A stretch of DNA of 6,521 bases from Lachnospiraceae bacterium (GTDB lineage Bacteria; Bacillota_A; Clostridia; Lachnospirales; Lachnospiraceae): NCBI GenBank assembly GCA_024699595.1, contig JAILPG010000159.1, forward strand, positions 1 through 6,521. Reading direction: 5' to 3'. This document shows positions 5,526 to 6,521 of this stretch, piece by piece. Within the stretch, counting starts at the first letter, position 1; every line of letters begins with the position of its first letter. The notes beneath the pieces are model-generated. The model saw only the letters and a program-made list of their open reading frames with translations, was not told the origin of the DNA and made no database searches. Made by a program: the position numbers and the translations under genes.

Positions 5526-6521
5526 TTCTTTTTGTCACCTGAGAAAAATCCCTTGATTCCCTGGAAAATACTGTTCTTCTCGATCATTGTGTCAGGACCT
5601 GCTTTGTCCTGTTTATCATCAGACTGATCCTGTTTATCATTTCCGATCGGGATGAGCTTTACACCCAAATCCGCTGAGCCATCATGATCATCTTCCGTTT
5701 CGCTGTTTTCATCCGTGTTAGCAGCATTGTCCGGAGCATCGGTGTCTGCAGAATCATCGATATTTCCGGCATCATCGGTGTCGCCGGAATTCTCTGTATC
5801 TCCGGCCTGATCGGTATCTTCTGGATCATCCTCGCCTTCCACGTTAACCCCGAACGGATCATCCGGATCTATGATCTCTTCATCTTCTTCGGATTCTGTC
5901 TGCTCTTCCTCAGCCTCTGTATGTGTCTCTTCAGGTTCCGTCAATTCTTCTTCAGCCTCTGTATGTGTCTCTTCAGGCTCTGTCTGCTCTTCTTCAGATT
6001 CCGTCTGTTTTTCTTCGGGTTTTATATCATCTTCCGTATCTTTTTCAGCCTGTTTCTTTCTTTTTTCCTCCCGGATATTGATAAACTTCTGATATTCCTT
6101 ATCACAGACAAGATATGATTCATCAACAGCTGACATAGGGATAGTACTGACTTCTTTTACACTGCCGCCTGCTCTCGTTATATACTCTCTGCATGATTCC
6201 AGTCTCTTTTCGTATGCGGCTTTTTTCTTCTCCTCATTTTCAACAATTGCACGCAGGATAGATTTAAGCTCTTCAATCTTTCCCTTGGTCTCTGCCCAGA
6301 CCGAAGCTGATCCACTGCCTCTTAATGCAGATGCCGCTTTGTTGGCGGCTTCATCGATGCTGCCTATGACACCTTTTTTTCTCTTTTCGTAATCTTCGAT
6401 CACGTTATTGTACTCGTTTGCAGTATCTTTGTACAGCTTCTCAGCATATTCAAGCGGAAGTGTAACTTTTGGTATTTCCTTATTCAGACAATATATCCCG
6501 GCAAAGGAGCAGTCATCCTCT
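5516..6521 (-). CDS. C-terminal part of a probable PP2C-family phosphatase with acidic repeat tail (5' end cut)
   Basis: The frame is open to the right edge, leaving 334 visible residues. A GTG at 6403 is in frame but has no special claim as a start, because coding sequence continues above it. The first visible residues, EDDCSFAGIYC, fit the last conserved PP2C strand, where a DD pair (here residues 2-3) contributes a metal ligand and is followed by Thr/Ser and a hydrophobic strand. PP2C enzymes remove phosphate from Ser/Thr using two metal ions. The catalytic body, normally about 230 residues, would lie outside the window. Next come helices rich in Lys, Glu and Ala (about 25-165), then a very acidic disordered tail: six TExEExx heptads, the segment IIDPDDPFG, and an Asp/Thr/Ala/Asn-rich stretch. 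The end is basic and amphipathic (IFQGIKGFFSGDKKKDQ) and may bind a partner or the membrane surface. There is no hydrophobic transmembrane segment. The coding call is firm. The PP2C call rests on one short motif plus the FHA-like and kinase-fold neighbours, so it is moderate. Confidence 0.7.
   Translation of the reverse strand, partial: EDDCSFAGIYCLNKEIPKVTLPLEYAEKLYKDTANEYNNVIEDYEKRKKGVIGSIDEAANKAASALRGSGSASVWAETKGKIEELKSILRAIVENEEKKKAAYEKRLESCREYITRAGGSVKEVSTIPMSAVDESYLVCDKEYQKFINIREEKRKKQAEKDTEDDIKPEEKQTESEEEQTEPEETHTEAEEELTEPEETHTEAEEEQTESEEDEEIIDPDDPFGVNVEGEDDPEDTDQAGDTENSGDTDDAGNIDDSADTDAPDNAANTDENSETEDDHDGSADLGVKLIPIGNDKQDQSDDKQDKAGPDTMIEKNSIFQGIKGFFSGDKKKDQ
5687..5878 (-). other. Asp-rich low-complexity coding segment
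   Basis: This part of the phosphatase-like tail encodes a stretch dominated by Asp, Glu, Thr, Ala and Asn, with loose GDT/DTD/ADT patterns and no predicted fold. Together with the heptads it makes an acidic linker of roughly 110 residues between the helical part and the basic C-terminal end. Confidence 0.7.
5879..6004 (-). repeat. Six-unit 21-base tandem repeat encoding TExEExx heptads
   Basis: Within the acidic tail, six in-frame units of 21 bases encode heptads of the form T-E-(S/P/A)-E-E-x-x. The units alternate, so a higher-order 42-base period is visible: a perfect 25-base match recurs at 5911-5935 and 5953-5977. The near-identity of the paired units points to recent slippage or unequal exchange. 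The copy number probably varies between strains. Confidence 0.9.

Noticed and set aside
5879..6004. Regular repeats as a possible CRISPR array
   Set aside because: The units are contiguous, in frame and 21 bases long with no unique spacers; they are protein-coding tandem repeats.
5684..6118. Plus-strand frames rich in Ile/Phe/Cys or Ser/Val, superficially like membrane proteins
   Set aside because: They are the complement of the Glu/Asp/Lys-rich tail and its repeats. Hydrophobic appearance is expected from antisense reading of acidic codons.
5516..6403. Acidic protein as a complete gene starting with GTG at 6403
   Set aside because: The frame stays open to the right edge and encodes a PP2C-like strand upstream, so the gene is cut by the window rather than starting at 6403.

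Overview
The window reads as one tightly packed operon transcribed entirely on the minus strand (right to left). It carries six genes, the first and last cut by the window edges. The largest clear gap is 64 bases and there is no gene-free stretch over 300 bases. Moderate GC, mixed AGA/AGG arginine use, Shine-Dalgarno cores of the AGGAGG type, GTG starts and an NrdG-like radical SAM protein suggest an anaerobic Firmicute. Class Clostridia, perhaps family Lachnospiraceae, fits best; this is an impression from sequence style, not a database match.

Layout in transcription order: (1) 6521-5516, the last strand of a PP2C-type Ser/Thr phosphatase followed by a helical segment and a long acidic, repeat-rich tail; (2) 5486-4182, an unrecognised largely helical protein starting MSGPK with a small alpha/beta C-terminal domain and a very basic end; (3) 4219-3461, two zinc ribbons, a disordered linker and an FHA-like beta domain that lacks the usual phosphothreonine-binding residues; (4) 3396-2830, a radical SAM protein of the NrdG activase type; (5) 2779-842, a ClpB-like AAA+ ATPase with one apparently dead and one intact ATPase module; (6) 794-1, a protein-kinase-fold protein that has lost several catalytic residues (predicted pseudokinase) and runs off the left edge.

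A phosphatase, an FHA-like reader and a kinase-fold protein flank a radical SAM enzyme and a ClpB-like unfoldase. The simplest inference is a phospho-signalling module that senses a condition and controls a protein-remodelling or protein-modifying machine, comparable in logic to other bacterial kinase/PP2C/FHA/ATPase gene sets linked to stress or conflict. No ribonucleotide reductase is in view, so the NrdG-like enzyme probably has another target. No tRNA, rRNA, mobile element, CRISPR array or plus-strand gene could be supported. The promoter and terminator of the operon lie outside the window. Short inverted repeats sit at four of the gene junctions.
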